The position numbers and the translations under genes are program-made. This document shows positions 62,877 through 64,000 of a stretch of 64,000 nucleotides of DNA, piece after piece (within the stretch, counting starts at the first letter, position 1; the number at the start of each line of letters is the position of its first letter). The notes under the pieces are model-generated. The model searched no databases and was not told the origin of the DNA. It saw nothing but the letters and a program-made list of their open reading frames with translations. Source of the stretch: Blautia sp. (lineage in GTDB: Bacteria; Bacillota; Clostridia; Lachnospirales; Lachnospiraceae); assembly GCA_026169535.1 (NCBI GenBank), contig JAPFCU010000043.1:30519-94518 (forward strand). The letters are read 5' to 3'.

Positions 62877-63590
62877 TTACAGATAAGGAGTTCCCGGAAT
62901 CTGCGGGTAGCTTCCCATTCCGATCAGAAGCTCCAGGCCAATCTGGCGGGCTTCAAGAACTGCTTCCTTTACGGCACTGGCGTCTCCGGAAAGCGCAAGG
63001 ATCACTTCATTGGAATGGCTGGTTCCGATATCCGGCGTCATATAGCTGATGATATTTACAGCAGAAGCTTTCATAGCAGTGTCGGCCATAACAAGACCAA
63101 TGGCAGCAGGAGAACCTGCCATAAAACCAAAGGCTTGTCCTGGTTCCGCATGAAACGCTTTCTGGAGAGCTGGCCCTGCGCTTGCAGAAAAAGCAAATTC
63201 CAGATGTCCGGATTCGCTGATATAAAGCTCTCCGGCATATTTTCCGGTAAGCTCCAGAGCAAGTTCTACGGCATGGCGTACATCGGAAACATCATTTCCT
63301 CCGAGAACAATATAGTTTCCATGGCCTCCCCAGCCCTTGGTATCTCTGGGAAGCTCTATGGAGAGAACTTCTGTGTTAGTGGCTTTTACGGCATCATCAA
63401 TGGCAGTGATCTGTCCGGCTGCTCCGGTACGGGAGCTGAAAAGACCTAGTGTATGATAGCGTGTGCCGATATTCATTTTTTGAAGAAGTGTATCATCAAT
63501 GCCCGAGATTACCAGTCCAATGGTGTCCAGAACTGCAGTTCCTACAAACTCTGCCCGGGTACAGTGTGTGCTGATGCTTTTTAAGTCCAT
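62877..63590 (-). CDS. pduB: PduB-type bacterial microcompartment shell protein (tandem BMC, solitary)
   Basis: 237 residues with two BMC domains in tandem. Strong PduB features are FVGTAVLDTIGLVISGID, AVKATNTEVLSIELPRDTKG, GGHGNYIVLGGNDVSDVRHAVE and MADTAMKASAVNIISYMTPDIGTSHSNEVILALSGD. In diol-utilisation compartments PduB trimers form shell facets. Here the gene has its own promoter and terminator, and no other compartment or enzyme gene is beside it. The usual N-terminal extension that binds cargo is absent. AAAAAGGGG lies 9 bases before the ATG. It may serve a locus elsewhere or be an orphan. Confidence 0.9.
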   Translation of the reverse strand: MDLKSISTHCTRAEFVGTAVLDTIGLVISGIDDTLLQKMNIGTRYHTLGLFSSRTGAAGQITAIDDAVKATNTEVLSIELPRDTKGWGGHGNYIVLGGNDVSDVRHAVELALELTGKYAGELYISESGHLEFAFSASAGPALQKAFHAEPGQAFGFMAGSPAAIGLVMADTAMKASAVNIISYMTPDIGTSHSNEVILALSGDASAVKEAVLEARQIGLELLIGMGSYPQIPGTPYL

Positions 63591-63621
63591 AAAATTTACC
63601 CCTTTTTGGTATTGTGATTTT

Positions 63622-63650
63622 AATATAGCTTAAAAGGGCAGGGATTTCAA
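63622..63650 (-). promoter_or_regulatory. promoter of the pduB-type gene
   Basis: On the minus strand TTGAAA (complement of 63645-63650), 17-base spacer, TATATT (complement of 63622-63627). It shows the gene is not the tail of a longer operon. Confidence 0.65.
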
Positions 63651-63741
63651 CGGATTTTGCTGTATTTGCAGGTGTTTTTGTGTTTTTTTAAACAGAGAGA
63701 ATATTTTTAGGATGTTTTTTTGAACTTTTTTAAAAAAAGTG

Positions 63742-63770
63742 TTGACAAATACATCTGAAATGCATATAAT
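63742..63770 (+). promoter_or_regulatory. consensus promoter of tRNA-Pro
   Basis: Perfect TTGACA (63742-63747), 17-base spacer, perfect TATAAT (63765-63770). The tRNA begins 38 bases later. Confidence 0.9.
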
Positions 63771-63807
63771 AATTCTTGCAGTCGCGAGTTGTGACTGATA
63801 AATAAAA

Positions 63808-63881
63808 CGAAGCGTGGCTCAGTTTGGTAGAGCGCTGCGTTCGGGACGCAGAGGCCGCAGGTTCAAATCCTGTCGCTTCGA
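63808..63881 (+). tRNA. tRNA-Pro (CGG anticodon)
   Basis: CGAAGCG (63808-63814) pairs with CGCTTCG (63874-63880). The D arm (GCTC...GAGC) and the T arm GCAGG-TTCAAAT-CCTGT are intact. The anticodon loop TTCGGGA gives anticodon CGG at 63842-63844, reading codon CCG; G37 is typical for tRNA-Pro. The encoded 3' end is A followed by CTA, so CCA must be added enzymatically. It stands alone with its own promoter and terminator. Confidence 0.95.
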
Positions 63882-63894
63882 CTAAATGGTTGGG

Positions 63895-63940
63895 AACACC
63901 GGAAAGCCTTATTTTATGGGCTTCTCCGGTGTTTTCTTTT
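63895..63940 (+). terminator. terminator after tRNA-Pro
   Basis: AACACCGGA (63895-63903) pairs with TCCGGTGTT (63925-63933), with an inner AGCC/GGCT stem, followed by a T-rich run. Nothing recognisable lies in 63941-64000. Confidence 0.85.
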
Positions 63941-64000
63941 GCCTGAAAAAGCTCTTTTGATTACCCCTGAAATTTTCGATTTTTGGGCGTTACACAAAAC

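Overview
The window looks like chromosomal DNA of a low-to-moderate GC, Gram-positive, gut-type Clostridia, most likely Lachnospiraceae and possibly Blautia-like. The evidence is a spoVG gene, a dnaD/dnaI-type primosome pair, a Firmicute F-type ATPase operon, a folate ECF transporter behind a tetrahydrofolate riboswitch, a Clostridia-type Tad locus with DUF5702 and DUF6382/FHA proteins, strong AGGAGG ribosome binding sites, and many short overlapping operons. The species assignment is inference; no rRNA is present.

Layout. 0-8.2 kb: a clipped membrane protein, a D-2-hydroxyacid dehydrogenase operon, a lysophospholipase/DUF1294/phosphodiesterase group, and a WYL regulator followed by birA. 8.2-14.7 kb: a complete atpBEFHAGDC operon bounded by its own promoter and terminators; atpB appears to start with ACG. 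14.7-16.5 kb: an ECF sigma/anti-sigma/membrane-protein operon. 16.8-18.8 kb: a decayed sugar locus, in which a frameshifted LacI-family 5' end is fused to the 3' end of an ABC sugar permease, leaving an intact GH32 sucrose hydrolase behind. 18.8-24.3 kb: alanyl-tRNA editing protein, amidohydrolase, a four-repeat lipoprotein, riboswitch plus folT, and a GNAT enzyme. 24.4-33.9 kb: a Tad/Flp pilus operon with two prepilin peptidases, followed by a rhomboid protease and an orphan soluble histidine kinase. 35.3-39.3 kb: HIT protein, ECF sigma factor, murG (opposite strand), a DUF4367 membrane protein and a secreted DUF6147-like protein. 39.4-49.2 kb: beta-CASP nuclease, TSCPD protein, mtnN, a methyltransferase with a large anchored exoprotein, and galK-galT. 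49.2-53.4 kb: asnS and a YhaO/YhaN-like nuclease pair. 53.4-58.3 kb (minus strand): murC, dnaD-like, dnaI-like, prs, with a striking array of DnaA boxes in front of dnaD. 58.5-61.4 kb: glgC-glgD and spoVG. 61.4-64 kb: a coiled-coil/3D-domain cell wall protein, a solitary pduB-type microcompartment shell gene and tRNA-Pro(CGG).

How the parts work together. Most of the window is housekeeping: energy (ATP synthase), wall synthesis (murG, murC), replication initiation (dnaD/dnaI), PRPP and glycogen synthesis, and galactose use. The accessory parts are the Tad pilus, the two ECF sigma modules and the eroded sucrose locus. The observations I rate highest are the DnaA-box array, the LacI/permease deletion scar, the orphan shell protein with its own promoter and terminator, the ACG start of atpB, and the paired H/C-CxxC repeats in a TadE-like pilus protein. 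I did not find a CRISPR array, an IS element, a prophage or a clear defence island.
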